Source: Streptomyces viridochromogenes DSM 40736
Lineage (GTDB): Bacteria; Actinomycetota; Actinomycetes; Streptomycetales; Streptomycetaceae
DNA length: 64,000 bases
Direction: 5' to 3'
Assembly: GCF_000158955.1 (NCBI RefSeq)
Contig: NZ_GG657757.1
Span: 4,662,637-4,726,636, forward strand
Part shown: in pieces, positions 42,360 to 51,262 of the stretch
Position numbering within the stretch: position 1 is the stretch's first letter
Layout: each line of letters begins with the position of its first letter
Notes under the pieces: generated by a model
What the model saw: only the letters and a program-made list of their open reading frames with translations
What the model was told of the DNA's origin: nothing
Databases searched by the model: none
Program-made: the position numbers and the translations under genes

Positions 42360-44522
42360 ATGGCACGCCGCGTACCCACAGTCACTCAGGTCACGCAGAC
42401 CGAGTGCGGCCTGTGCTCGTGCGTCGCGCTGCTGCGCTACCACGGACGGGCGGAAGAGATCTCCAGCGCCCGCGAGACCATGGACGCGGGGCGTGACGGT
42501 TTGTCCGCCAGCCAGTTGGCTCAGTTCCTGACATCCCGGGGCATGGAGGTCAAGTCTTACCGTATCAAGGACATCACCGCGCTGGAGAAGTTCACCTCGC
42601 CGGTGATCTTGTACTGGGAGGACCACCATTTTCTGGTCCTCGAGAAGTTTGACGGCCGCACCGCGATCGTCATGGATCCGGCGGTCGGCCGCCGCAGCAT
42701 CAGCCGGGCCGATCTCGATGGCGGGTTTAGCGGAATCGCCCTGAGCGCTGAGCCGGGGCCTGATTTCGAGAAGACACGCGCGAAGCCGCTGGGCGAATGG
42801 CGCAGCCTTCCTCTCTTCACTGAAGGATCACGCGAGCGGATCGTCCTGGTGGCACTCCTCTCGCTCAGTGGGTACGGGGCGGTGCTCGGCATCCCCATGC
42901 TCACTCAGTGGGCCATCGACCGGTCTGCCACCTCTTGGCACGGCTTGGATGACATTTCGCTGGTCATCGCGATGATCCTTGCGGTAGCCTCTGGCTTTTT
43001 CGCGATTTATCTGGTCAGGGTCACCGTCCTGTCATCGCTTGTCGTCCTCCTCGGCAAGCACCTGATGACGCATACGTTCAGAACACTCTTGTCCCTTCCG
43101 TTCCGGTTCTTCACCACACGACAACCCGGTGAACTGCTGTTCCGGCTGAACAGCGTGAATGTCATCCGGGACCTACTTTCCTCCCGAGTGGCCCAGGGCA
43201 TCCTCGACGCCGGCACCCTGGTGGCGGTCACCGTCTATCTCTACGTCACCGAGTGGCGCCTGGGCATCATCGCGTCGGGCATCTTCCTGACCAACGCCGG
43301 CTACCTGATTAAGACCCGTATGAGAGTTCTCGAAGTGGTCGACGCCGAGATCGCTCACCTGTCGAAGAGTCAGTCGACCCAGCTCGACGCCATCGTGTCG
43401 ATCCCCACGATCAAAATGGGAGGCTACGCAGAGGAGTTCATTGACGACTGGAGCTTGAGCTACTCCCTCTCCCTCGACGCGATGAAGAAGCGGATGCGCC
43501 TCCAACAGGGCCGTATCTCCGGTGTGACGACCACAACGCAGATGTTCGGTCCGATCATCCTGCTGCTGGCCAGTCTGTACCTCGTCAGCCATGGTCATAT
43601 CTCGCTCGGTGCGGCGGTCTCCGTTCAGGCGGTGTCGGCGACGTATTTCGCGCTCGCGACATCGGTTTTTCAGACCTATACCGAATTCAATGAGGCATCC
43701 CGCTATGTGGCACGTCTCCACGACATCACCAACGCGCTTGTGGAGCCGCCCGGCGGGAGCCGTATGAAGCTTGCGTCGACGTCGATCCAACTGAGCGATG
43801 TCAGCTTCCGGTACACAAAGCACAGCGACTTCGTCATCCGAGACGTCTCGCTGAAGATCGAGGCGGGCTCGAAGGTCGCCCTGGTCGGGCCTTCCGGCTC
43901 GGGCAAGAGCACTCTGGGCCGGATCATCTGCGGCTTGTACGAACCCACGAGCGGGACTGTGCAGTTCGGCGGCCGGAACATGAGCGAGTACGACACGAAC
44001 GCGCTGCGTCGTACCATCGGCTATATCCCGCAGGAAGTGCACCTGCATAACCGAACCATTCTAGAGAACCTGACGCTCGGCCAGGACATCTCGTTGGAGC
44101 AGGTCCGCGCGTACTGCGAAACCGTCGGCATCCTCGATTTCCTCGACGAGCTCCCCATGGGCCTCAACACCGTGGTGTCTGAAATGGGGGCGAACTTCTC
44201 TGGGGGGCAACGCCAGCGTCTTGCCATCGTCCGTGCGCTGTTGCGGCGTCCCCGGATCCTTGTGATGGACGAGGCGACGGCCTCTCTTGACACCATCAAT
44301 GAACGGCGCGTGACGGAGATCATCCAAGACATCGGCGCCACACAGGTGATCATTGCCCATAGGCTAGCCACTATTAAATCGGCCGATCATATATACGTGT
44401 TCGACAACGGGCGAGTCGTCGAACACGGAGGGCATGACGAGTTGCTGAACGGCGGTTCGGTGTACTCCCACCTCTATGCAGAGAAGACCGCGGACGTACT
44501 CGTTGGAGGAGAACGCGAATGA
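42360..44522 (+). CDS. lanT: Lanthipeptide exporter with C39 leader peptidase (LanT)
   Basis: Protein of 720 aa starting two bases after the lanM1 stop. The C39 peptidase domain has the catalytic Cys16 (VTQTECGLCSCVALL), His90 (WEDHHFLVLEKFDG) and Asp106 (VMDPAVG). Then come a six-helix ABC membrane domain and an ATPase with Walker A GPSGSGKST (~510), FSGGQRQRLAIVRALL and Walker B LVMDEATASLD. It removes leaders at double-glycine-type sites and exports the peptides. It is the only exporter in the cluster and must handle both precursors, whose cleavage sites differ (FGAG, HGG). The stop overlaps lanM2 (ATGA). Confidence 0.93.
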   Translation: MARRVPTVTQVTQTECGLCSCVALLRYHGRAEEISSARETMDAGRDGLSASQLAQFLTSRGMEVKSYRIKDITALEKFTSPVILYWEDHHFLVLEKFDGRTAIVMDPAVGRRSISRADLDGGFSGIALSAEPGPDFEKTRAKPLGEWRSLPLFTEGSRERIVLVALLSLSGYGAVLGIPMLTQWAIDRSATSWHGLDDISLVIAMILAVASGFFAIYLVRVTVLSSLVVLLGKHLMTHTFRTLLSLPFRFFTTRQPGELLFRLNSVNVIRDLLSSRVAQGILDAGTLVAVTVYLYVTEWRLGIIASGIFLTNAGYLIKTRMRVLEVVDAEIAHLSKSQSTQLDAIVSIPTIKMGGYAEEFIDDWSLSYSLSLDAMKKRMRLQQGRISGVTTTTQMFGPIILLLASLYLVSHGHISLGAAVSVQAVSATYFALATSVFQTYTEFNEASRYVARLHDITNALVEPPGGSRMKLASTSIQLSDVSFRYTKHSDFVIRDVSLKIEAGSKVALVGPSGSGKSTLGRIICGLYEPTSGTVQFGGRNMSEYDTNALRRTIGYIPQEVHLHNRTILENLTLGQDISLEQVRAYCETVGILDFLDELPMGLNTVVSEMGANFSGGQRQRLAIVRALLRRPRILVMDEATASLDTINERRVTEIIQDIGATQVIIAHRLATIKSADHIYVFDNGRVVEHGGHDELLNGGSVYSHLYAEKTADVLVGGERE

Positions 44523-47317
44523 CCGAGCCGCATGTTTCCATCCCGTCGTTCCTCCCTTTCTATCGATACGCGATCCCTCGCGACACGGTCGCAGCCCGGC
44601 TGCGCGTCTTGACCGCCGACGTGTCCGACCCGGACCGTACTGAACTACTGCTCGATCAGGTGTGGCAAGACCTCATCACCACCGTCGAAGGTCACGCCTT
44701 CCGGATGCTGATCGGCGAGTTCCACGAATTCCGCGAGCAGCTCGGCTTGCCCATGGATGCCGACAGCGACCGGGCACTCCAGCTGTTCCGCCGGCATGTC
44801 GAACACCCCGGTAACAACCAGCGGCTCATCGGCAAGTACTCGGTACTCAAGCAGCGCCTTGAAACCGTTCTGGAAAACTCGCTCGACGCCTACGCCGACC
44901 TCTTCACCGCCTACGCTCAAGATCGCACCACCTTGCGCAATCACGGGTTGCTGAGCGCCGACGACGACCCCGTCATGGAGCTCTTCGGAACCGGTTCGGA
45001 CCTCCACAACCACAACCGGAAGGTCGTCGGCGTACGATTGGCCAGCGGCACCAAGGTCGTCTTCAAGCCCCGCGCGCTGATTTCCGACCGCTTCGTACGC
45101 GATCTCTACACGACGGCGGCGCCGCACCTGGTGTACTCGCTGCAGGAGTGTGTACCGGCGTCAATCACCATCGGCTCGCACGGGTGGCAGCAGTTCGTCA
45201 CACCGCGGCCCATGAGTGCCCCGGACCAGCCTGCGCGCTACTACTACCGCTTCGGTGCGCTGTGCGCACTTTTCGGCGCCATCGGCGCCTCGGACCTTCA
45301 CGACGAGAACCTGCTGGCCGCCGGCGAGAACCCGTGTGTGATCGATACGGAGACCATGATCCGACCGAACGCCGGGGTCGACAACGACTCGCTGCCGCAC
45401 GTGTTGATCAACCAGCTGAAGCTGTCTGTGGTCTCCACGATGCTCGTCCCGATGGCCAATCCCAGCTCCCCCATCGACCTGATCATGGCGGGAGTTGGCA
45501 TTGACGGGGAGCAGACCTCGAAGATGAAGAGGGCCGTCATCCGCGAAAGCGCATCGGACGGCATCTCCGTCCAATGGGAACAAGTCACCCACCGTCCCGG
45601 GGACAATGTGCCCCGGCTCGGCGAATCGGCGCTCTCGCCCCTCGATCACTTCGACGACATAGTGGCGGGATACGACGACGCCCTGGGAGCGGTCCGGGAC
45701 GACGCCGTCGCGAAGGTGCTCGACAGCTATCCGGACATGCCGGTCCGCTGCCTCGTTCGGTCGACCATGGTCTATACCCGGTTTCTGGACGCCGCCACGC
45801 ACCCGGACTACCTGCGGCAACCCGAGGATGCCGAACGGCTTCTGCGGCTGCTGGGTAAGTACCCCGACTACTTGACGCCCGAAGCCGCCGCCTACGTGGG
45901 TGAAGAGGAGCGGACCAGCCTGAACACCGGCAACGTGCCCTACTTTGCCGCACGGGGCGGCTCCACCGAACTGGCCACGCCCACGTCTCAACTGCCCGGT
46001 GTCCACAAGACCTCACCACTGGACTTCGCGCGCAGTGGGCTCATCCTCAACGCCAGGCGGAGCGGCGTCTTCCATCGCTTCCTCCTGGAGGAGTGCTTCG
46101 GCGAGGTCGCCGCGGACGACCCAGCAGGCGCATCCGCATGGAGCGTTTTCGCTGAAGCGTTGCGTGACGCCCGTCCAGCGGCGTGGTGGCCGGGAATCGC
46201 CCGGACGATCGCCTCCGCCGGTGTGTCCCACGAGGGGCCGCAAGGCATGGAGATCGGTTGGGTTTGCGGCATCGGCCCCGACCGGAACGCCCCCACCATC
46301 ACGCCGGGCAACTTCATCTCTTTCCACGACGTCGGCGGCATCGTCACCTTCCTGACGAACGCGGCGCGCCATGACGAAGCTCTCCGGGAAGCCGCTGTTG
46401 GAGCAAACCGGGGGCTGGACGTGCTCATTGAGGAGTACGGCGAGCTTCTGGCCGAGGCATCGGAAGGCGTGTTCACCGGAGGCGCCTCCCTTCTGCTCAC
46501 CCGGCCGTCCCATGTGGACCGGGCCCAGATGGATCGGATTCTCGACACGATCGACGACCGCGCTGCCGCAGGCACGCTGGAGAGCGACCTGGCCAATGGA
46601 CCCGCCGGTCCGCTGATGGTTCTGCTTTCCAGGCTCGAGGGAGGTGAAGCCCCGCTTGTCGACCAGGAGCGACTGGCGCGGCTGCGTCGGCTGGTGCTCT
46701 CACACATCGAGGTGTCCAAGGCGTTCCCATGGTATGACGTGGCGCACGGCGACTTGGGGATGCGGTGGGCATCCTCCCGGATCGGACGGGTTCTGGGCGA
46801 CAGCGCGCTGGTGAACGCTTCAGCGGACTGGCTGGCCGACCAACCGGCCGACGGTAACGCGTTGCCCGTGCCGGGATGGTGCAGAGGCACCGCCGGCCTG
46901 CTTCTGACCTCGGCTGAGATCCTGACCTCTGCTGGCCGGCAGGAACTGCTGACCGGCGCACGGCTGACCGCCCTGGCGGACGCTGCGACACGGCTGCCCG
47001 CCGATCAGCCGGTCGACTTGTCGGTCTGCCATGGCAGCAGCGGCGTGATCCAGTCGTTGATCGCCACGGCCCAAATCCTTCGAGACAACTCGCTGTTGGA
47101 CCGGGCCGCCGACTACCAGGAACGGGTGTTGGCTGCGGCGCGTTCGAACGGCTTCCACACCGGATCCCCGGGCCGAACCTCACTGCTGGGGTACATGCTT
47201 GGCTGGTCCGGCATCGGTGACACTGACATCATGCTGCAAGCAGCTCGCGCTGGCGTGGTCGATCTTGCCATCCCGATAGCGCTTTTCACCCCCCACCCCT
47301 CTGGAGAGCCCGCGTGA
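44519..47317 (+). CDS. lanM2: Class II lanthipeptide synthetase LanM2
   Basis: Protein of 932 aa. The dehydratase half has GVRLASGTKVVFKPRALISD, GASDLHDENLLAAGENP and VIDTETMIRPNAG. The cyclase half has His743 (DVAHGDLGMRW), Cys788 (PGWCRGTAGL), Cys837 and His838 (SVCHGSSGVI), a complete zinc site. It is quite diverged from LanM1 and shorter, which suggests different substrate preference rather than recent duplication. Coupled to lanT upstream and to the small membrane gene downstream by 4-bp overlaps. Confidence 0.93.
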   Translation: MTEPHVSIPSFLPFYRYAIPRDTVAARLRVLTADVSDPDRTELLLDQVWQDLITTVEGHAFRMLIGEFHEFREQLGLPMDADSDRALQLFRRHVEHPGNNQRLIGKYSVLKQRLETVLENSLDAYADLFTAYAQDRTTLRNHGLLSADDDPVMELFGTGSDLHNHNRKVVGVRLASGTKVVFKPRALISDRFVRDLYTTAAPHLVYSLQECVPASITIGSHGWQQFVTPRPMSAPDQPARYYYRFGALCALFGAIGASDLHDENLLAAGENPCVIDTETMIRPNAGVDNDSLPHVLINQLKLSVVSTMLVPMANPSSPIDLIMAGVGIDGEQTSKMKRAVIRESASDGISVQWEQVTHRPGDNVPRLGESALSPLDHFDDIVAGYDDALGAVRDDAVAKVLDSYPDMPVRCLVRSTMVYTRFLDAATHPDYLRQPEDAERLLRLLGKYPDYLTPEAAAYVGEEERTSLNTGNVPYFAARGGSTELATPTSQLPGVHKTSPLDFARSGLILNARRSGVFHRFLLEECFGEVAADDPAGASAWSVFAEALRDARPAAWWPGIARTIASAGVSHEGPQGMEIGWVCGIGPDRNAPTITPGNFISFHDVGGIVTFLTNAARHDEALREAAVGANRGLDVLIEEYGELLAEASEGVFTGGASLLLTRPSHVDRAQMDRILDTIDDRAAAGTLESDLANGPAGPLMVLLSRLEGGEAPLVDQERLARLRRLVLSHIEVSKAFPWYDVAHGDLGMRWASSRIGRVLGDSALVNASADWLADQPADGNALPVPGWCRGTAGLLLTSAEILTSAGRQELLTGARLTALADAATRLPADQPVDLSVCHGSSGVIQSLIATAQILRDNSLLDRAADYQERVLAAARSNGFHTGSPGRTSLLGYMLGWSGIGDTDIMLQAARAGVVDLAIPIALFTPHPSGEPA

Positions 47318-47481
47318 AGAAGAACAGCATGACCACTGGCTTCCCACTCGTGATCGGCACCGTGATAGCCGTCGCCAGCATTACCCAGGACAACTACGGC
47401 GGTGCCGTCTTCGCCGTGGTGGCCGGCGCGGTCATCTCGCTTGTCCTGCACGTCAGGATCAGACGCAGCCAGGACCGTTGA
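47314..47481 (+). CDS. 55-aa membrane protein in the lanthipeptide operon (possible immunity)
   Basis: Starts at a GTG overlapping the lanM2 stop and ends immediately before the GTG of the next gene. Two hydrophobic segments (FPLVIGTVIAVASI and AVFAVVAGAVISLVLHV) connected by TQDNYGG, with basic ends (KKN and RIRRSQDR): a two-helix hairpin. Small membrane proteins with such layout give self-protection in several lantibiotic clusters (LtnI-like). No LanFEG exporter is present in the window, so this is the best immunity candidate. The family is not recognised from sequence. Confidence 0.65.
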   Translation: MKKNSMTTGFPLVIGTVIAVASITQDNYGGAVFAVVAGAVISLVLHVRIRRSQDR

Positions 47482-48441
47482 GTGAGGTACTCGATTCTCC
47501 TCCCTCTCGGCCCGGCCCTGCCCGAAGAGGCAGTACCGTTCGCCAACCTGGTGCAGTGGACTGGTGCCGAACGGCTGTGGCAGGGCCAAGGCATGGCCCT
47601 CGAGTCCCACCACCTGGTCAGCTGGCTTGCCGGGATCGGCATCAGGGTGCCTGTCGGATTCGGTGTCTCGCTGATGCCGTTCCGTTCTCCCTACCAGGCT
47701 GCGGTCGAGGCCCGATCGGTCGCACTCACGACCGGGCATCCGGTCGTCGCCGGATTCGGCCCAGGAGCAAAGCCGCTTCAGAAGGGAGCGCTTGGCAAGC
47801 CGTACGCGAGCCCACTCCGCGCGGCCCGGGAGTACCTGCAGATCGTGCGCGATCTACTGTCCGGAGAGCAAACGGATGTCTCCGGGGACTACCACTCGGT
47901 ATCGGCGAAACTGAGCCAGACCGACGTACCGCCGGTGGAGTTGGGCCTGGGCGTACTGCGGGAGGGGATGGCGATACTGGCCGGTGAGGTCGCCGACGTG
48001 GCCGTCACTTGGATGGGATCCGCACGGTACGTGGGCGACACCCTGATTCCCGCCATGCGGAGTGCGGACCGAGCACTGGAGGCTCCGATCAGGGTGACGG
48101 CCATCGTGCCTGTCGCGCTGTCCGGCGAAGACCGCGACATGATCGAACTAGCGGCGGCCGCATGCGGTTCGCACCTGCTGCTTGAACACTACCGGGATAC
48201 GTTGCGCAAGGCTGGAATCACCCTGCACGGGGAGCACAATGCGGACGATGTGAAGCGCCTGGTCGACGGCGGTGTGTTCCTGTATGGCACGGGGGAGGAG
48301 ATTCACCGGCGGCTCGACGAATACCGGGTTGCCGGGGTCGATGAGGTCGTCCTCAATGTCAACGGCGTGGCGCAGATCCATGGTGCGAAGGCGGCCGCCC
48401 GAGATCTTCTCAGCATCCTGCGTGCGATCCCGGCATCGTAG
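47482..48441 (+). CDS. F420-type LLM-class reductase, candidate LanJ (copy 2)
   Basis: Protein of 319 aa from a GTG directly after the preceding stop. It matches copy 1 (37466-38413) along its length: ERLWQGQ, HHLVSWLAGIGIRVPVGFGV, FRSPYQAAVEARSVAL, LGLGVLREGMAILAGEVAD, VDGGVFLYGTGEEIHRRLDE and VDEVVLNVNGVAQ. No separate FMN motif is apparent, in keeping with F420 use. Proposed to reduce Dha or Dhb to D-Ala or D-Abu in one of the two peptides. Its last 32 bp overlap the 3' end of the convergent regulator gene. Confidence 0.78.
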   Translation: MRYSILLPLGPALPEEAVPFANLVQWTGAERLWQGQGMALESHHLVSWLAGIGIRVPVGFGVSLMPFRSPYQAAVEARSVALTTGHPVVAGFGPGAKPLQKGALGKPYASPLRAAREYLQIVRDLLSGEQTDVSGDYHSVSAKLSQTDVPPVELGLGVLREGMAILAGEVADVAVTWMGSARYVGDTLIPAMRSADRALEAPIRVTAIVPVALSGEDRDMIELAAAACGSHLLLEHYRDTLRKAGITLHGEHNADDVKRLVDGGVFLYGTGEEIHRRLDEYRVAGVDEVVLNVNGVAQIHGAKAAARDLLSILRAIPAS

Positions 48442-49258
48442 TCCGCTCGGGCGCTGAGTGCCGGTGGCTGGAGAAAGCGGAGGCACGCACCGCGATAAGG
48501 CGCAGTGCCTGTTCACGGTCCCAGCTGAGAGCGGCAGTCTGCATCGCATCGACATCGGGCGGTAGATCGAGGCCCAGCTCATCGGCGAACAGGACCCTGC
48601 AGCGCTTGATCACAGTGAGGGCGCCGGCGACATCGCCGTCGATGCACCGCACGGCGGCCAGTAACTCCCACAGCCGCTGCCGGTAGGGCATTTCGGCAAT
48701 GACGCTTTCGATCCGGTAGGAGAGCATCTCACTCTTGTTGGCGAGGATGCAGGCAGTGAAAAGATCTTCGTACGCGTCGAAGCGTGCCCCGTTTAGGCCG
48801 GCAGTATGGGTGTCGAACCACCTTGTCGGCGGCAAATCCTGTCCGAACGGTCCCCGCCACAAGGCCAACGCGTGCTCAAGCGTCGCGACCGCGCCATCGG
48901 CGTCACCGTGCGCGAGCAGTGTCCGCCCCCGTCGCGCGGCCAGCATGAAGCTCGAGAGGTCGAGCTGGTCGGGAGTGGAGTGAAGCCCGTAGCCGCTCTG
49001 GGCACCGCGGTACGTCCTGATCCTACGGCTGAGTCCTGGCATGGCTAGTTCGAGGTCACGTCGCAGGCCCGTGAGGTGGCTGCGGATGTTGGCTGTGGCG
49101 GAAGCCGGAGGCTCGTCCCACAGCAGTTCGGCAAGTTCGGACATCCCGATGGACTGGTCCGTTCGGAGCAGCAAAGCGGTAAGCAGCGCCCGCCGAGTGG
49201 GCGAGCCCACTTCGGCGTTGCCGCGAACACGGAGTTGGCCAAGGATTTCGAACAGCAT
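48410..49258 (-). CDS. SARP-family transcriptional activator
   Basis: Protein of 282 aa. The N-terminal winged helix (MLFEILGQLRVRGNAEVG, then RALLTALLLRTDQSIGMSEL and LLWDEPPASATANIRSHLTG) is followed by a bacterial transcriptional activation domain (DLSSFMLAARRGRTLLAHGD through RQRLWELLAAVRCIDGDVAG). SARPs bind direct heptamer repeats and recruit RNA polymerase to biosynthetic promoters. It is the cluster's most likely pathway-specific activator. Convergent with and overlapping copy 2 of the LLM reductase, it defines the right edge of the cluster. Confidence 0.88.
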   Translation of the reverse strand: MLFEILGQLRVRGNAEVGSPTRRALLTALLLRTDQSIGMSELAELLWDEPPASATANIRSHLTGLRRDLELAMPGLSRRIRTYRGAQSGYGLHSTPDQLDLSSFMLAARRGRTLLAHGDADGAVATLEHALALWRGPFGQDLPPTRWFDTHTAGLNGARFDAYEDLFTACILANKSEMLSYRIESVIAEMPYRQRLWELLAAVRCIDGDVAGALTVIKRCRVLFADELGLDLPPDVDAMQTAALSWDREQALRLIAVRASAFSSHRHSAPERTTMPGSHAGC

Positions 49259-50224
49259 GACGCCGCCCCCTTAGCGTCCGGTGATCCACACCACGTTACC
49301 TCCAGAGATTCGTCTCGTTAAAACAGGCATTGATAACTCCTTTGTGCGGGCTTCACATTGCAGAATTACGGGTTGGGTCACCATTTGAAGGCCGGTGGAT
49401 ATTCAGGGGCACGCGCGAGTTTGGCGGCCCCAGAATGCGCCGCATCCCTGACTGTTTGATCACCCTCGTCCGGATGAGGAAAGATGACCGTCGCATGGGC
49501 CCACCGCACCTCGTGAGGCGTTACTGCAGCCCTTCCGGACGGGGGCTCCAGAATCGCCAAGGGGCGTTTGTGGTCAAGGGGCTGACACCGTCGGCTCGCG
49601 GCTGACCGCGCCCGACGGTGCGGTGGGTTGGTTGGCCGACGATAAGACGCAGGCCGGGTAGCGGACCGGACGCAGGGCAAGCTTTCCGGTCACATCGCGG
49701 TCACCTGAAAGGGCACCAACGACTCCGTTCGGCACAGCGGGGGATGCGAGCCGCGTGCAGCGCTGAGGACTTCACGGGAGCGCGGTCCCGACCGGGGGAA
49801 GGCCGGGACCGCGCGCTTGCGAGGAATGCACGAAGGTGTCGCTGGCCTCGCGTGTACCAAGTCGGAGCAGCCTGCCCCTCGCCATATTGCAACTGGACGA
49901 GACACAGTGGCGCAGAGCGATCCCGCCTGGTCACAGCGATGTACACCTTCCCCGTCGATACCTCAGGTAAATCGGTTGCCGAGAACGGACGTTGAGGGGT
50001 TGGTCAGTGACTCCCTAACGCTTCCCGCGATCAATGACGATCGCATCGTTGCATGCACACGCACCACCCTCATGTTGTTGCAACGCCGCAGACTGAGGGG
50101 GGGAAAATGGTTCCAGATGTGTGCGAAACGAGAGTCTGGGTTCGGCGGAGCCGTGTTGCGGAGCAGGTCCGGTCCGCGCATAGTTGCGCTGCGGAAGACG
50201 GCGAAACCGGGGGTGGGATGGGCG
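49259..50224. other. About 960 bp without an identified gene
   Basis: A - strand frame at 49378-49680 contains a protein-like stretch (VRWAHATVIFPHPDEGDQTV) but no start signal or family I know; it may be a relic at the right boundary of the cluster. The region from 49900 to 50110 is AT-richer and probably contains the promoter of the next regulator. Confidence 0.35.
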
Positions 50225-51262
50225 ATGGCCGGGCGCGGGGTGGAGGAGCATCCACACGGTGCTGACCGACTGTGCAGGGCCGGGGATCGCGTGTATTCCC
50301 GGGCCGTACGGCGGGGCCGCGTGCCGCGCCGGGACGCGGAGCCGGTGCCCTGTCTGCTGGAACTCGCCCTGTTGCACCCGGACCCCGACGACATGGACTG
50401 GCTGGTGCCGACCTCCCCGCAGGAGGTCATGACCCGGCTGCTGCGCGGGATGTACGACGAGGTGAGCGCGAGTCAGCGGCGGGTGGGCTCGGCCGTGGAG
50501 GCCGTCGAATGGTACGCCGGACTCGGCCGTCAGGTGCCGCCGGCCGCGTCGGGCACGGAGGGCCCGGCCATCCGGGTGCTGGACGGACTCGCCCGGATCC
50601 AGGCCGCCATGGACGAGGCGACCCAGGCGTGCACGACGGAGGTGCTCACGGTCCAGCCCGGCGGGATCCGCCGCGAGGCGGAACTGTCCGAGGGGCTGCA
50701 CCGGGCACTGGCGCTGCGCGGCCGCGGGGTGCGGATGCGGGACCTGTACACGCACGTCGCCCGGCACGGGCAGGGGCTGCTCACGTATCTGGAGCTGATG
50801 GGACACGCGGTGGAGGCGCGCACACTGGACGAGGTGATCGACCGGCTGATCCTCTTCGACCGGACGGTGGCCTTCATCCCCGCCAACACCGACCGCACGA
50901 TGGCCCTCGAGCTACGGCACCCGGCGATCGTCGAGTACCTCGTCACGGTCTTCGAGCGCCTGTGGCGCCTCGCCATCCCGCTGACCGCGCCGCTCCCCGA
51001 CACCGGCATCGAGGGCATCTCCCACCGGGAGCAGTCGATCGCCGCCCTGCTGGCGGAGGGGCACCAGGACGCGGTGATCGCGGAACGTCTGGGGATCAGC
51101 GTGCGGACGTGCCGGGCGCACATCGCCCGGCTCTCGGAGACGCTGGGCGCGGCCAGCCGCACCCAACTGGGCGTCCGCATCGCCCAGGCGGGCCTGGACG
51201 GCCCACCGAGCTCCGGCACGGCCGTCAGGGTTCCCGGTCAAGGATCCCCGAGCGTCCGATGA
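50225..51262 (+). CDS. LuxR-type regulator, paralogue 1 of 3
   Basis: Protein of 345 aa. Residues ~15-250 form a conserved sensor-like domain (VPCLLELALLHPDPDDMDWL, TEVLTVQPGG, RMRDLYTHVARHGQGLLTYL, DRLILFDRTVAFIPA, ALELRHPAIVEYL), reminiscent of PLD-like domains of TrmB-type regulators. The C-terminal LuxR/GerE helix-turn-helix reads SHREQSIAALLAEGHQDAVI with ERLGISVRTCRAHIARLSET. Start is uncertain: the ATG at 50225 has a moderate GGGATGG, and GTGs at 50213 and 50240 are in frame. It converges on paralogue 2, overlapping it by 38 bp. Confidence 0.75.
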   Translation: MAGRGVEEHPHGADRLCRAGDRVYSRAVRRGRVPRRDAEPVPCLLELALLHPDPDDMDWLVPTSPQEVMTRLLRGMYDEVSASQRRVGSAVEAVEWYAGLGRQVPPAASGTEGPAIRVLDGLARIQAAMDEATQACTTEVLTVQPGGIRREAELSEGLHRALALRGRGVRMRDLYTHVARHGQGLLTYLELMGHAVEARTLDEVIDRLILFDRTVAFIPANTDRTMALELRHPAIVEYLVTVFERLWRLAIPLTAPLPDTGIEGISHREQSIAALLAEGHQDAVIAERLGISVRTCRAHIARLSETLGAASRTQLGVRIAQAGLDGPPSSGTAVRVPGQGSPSVR

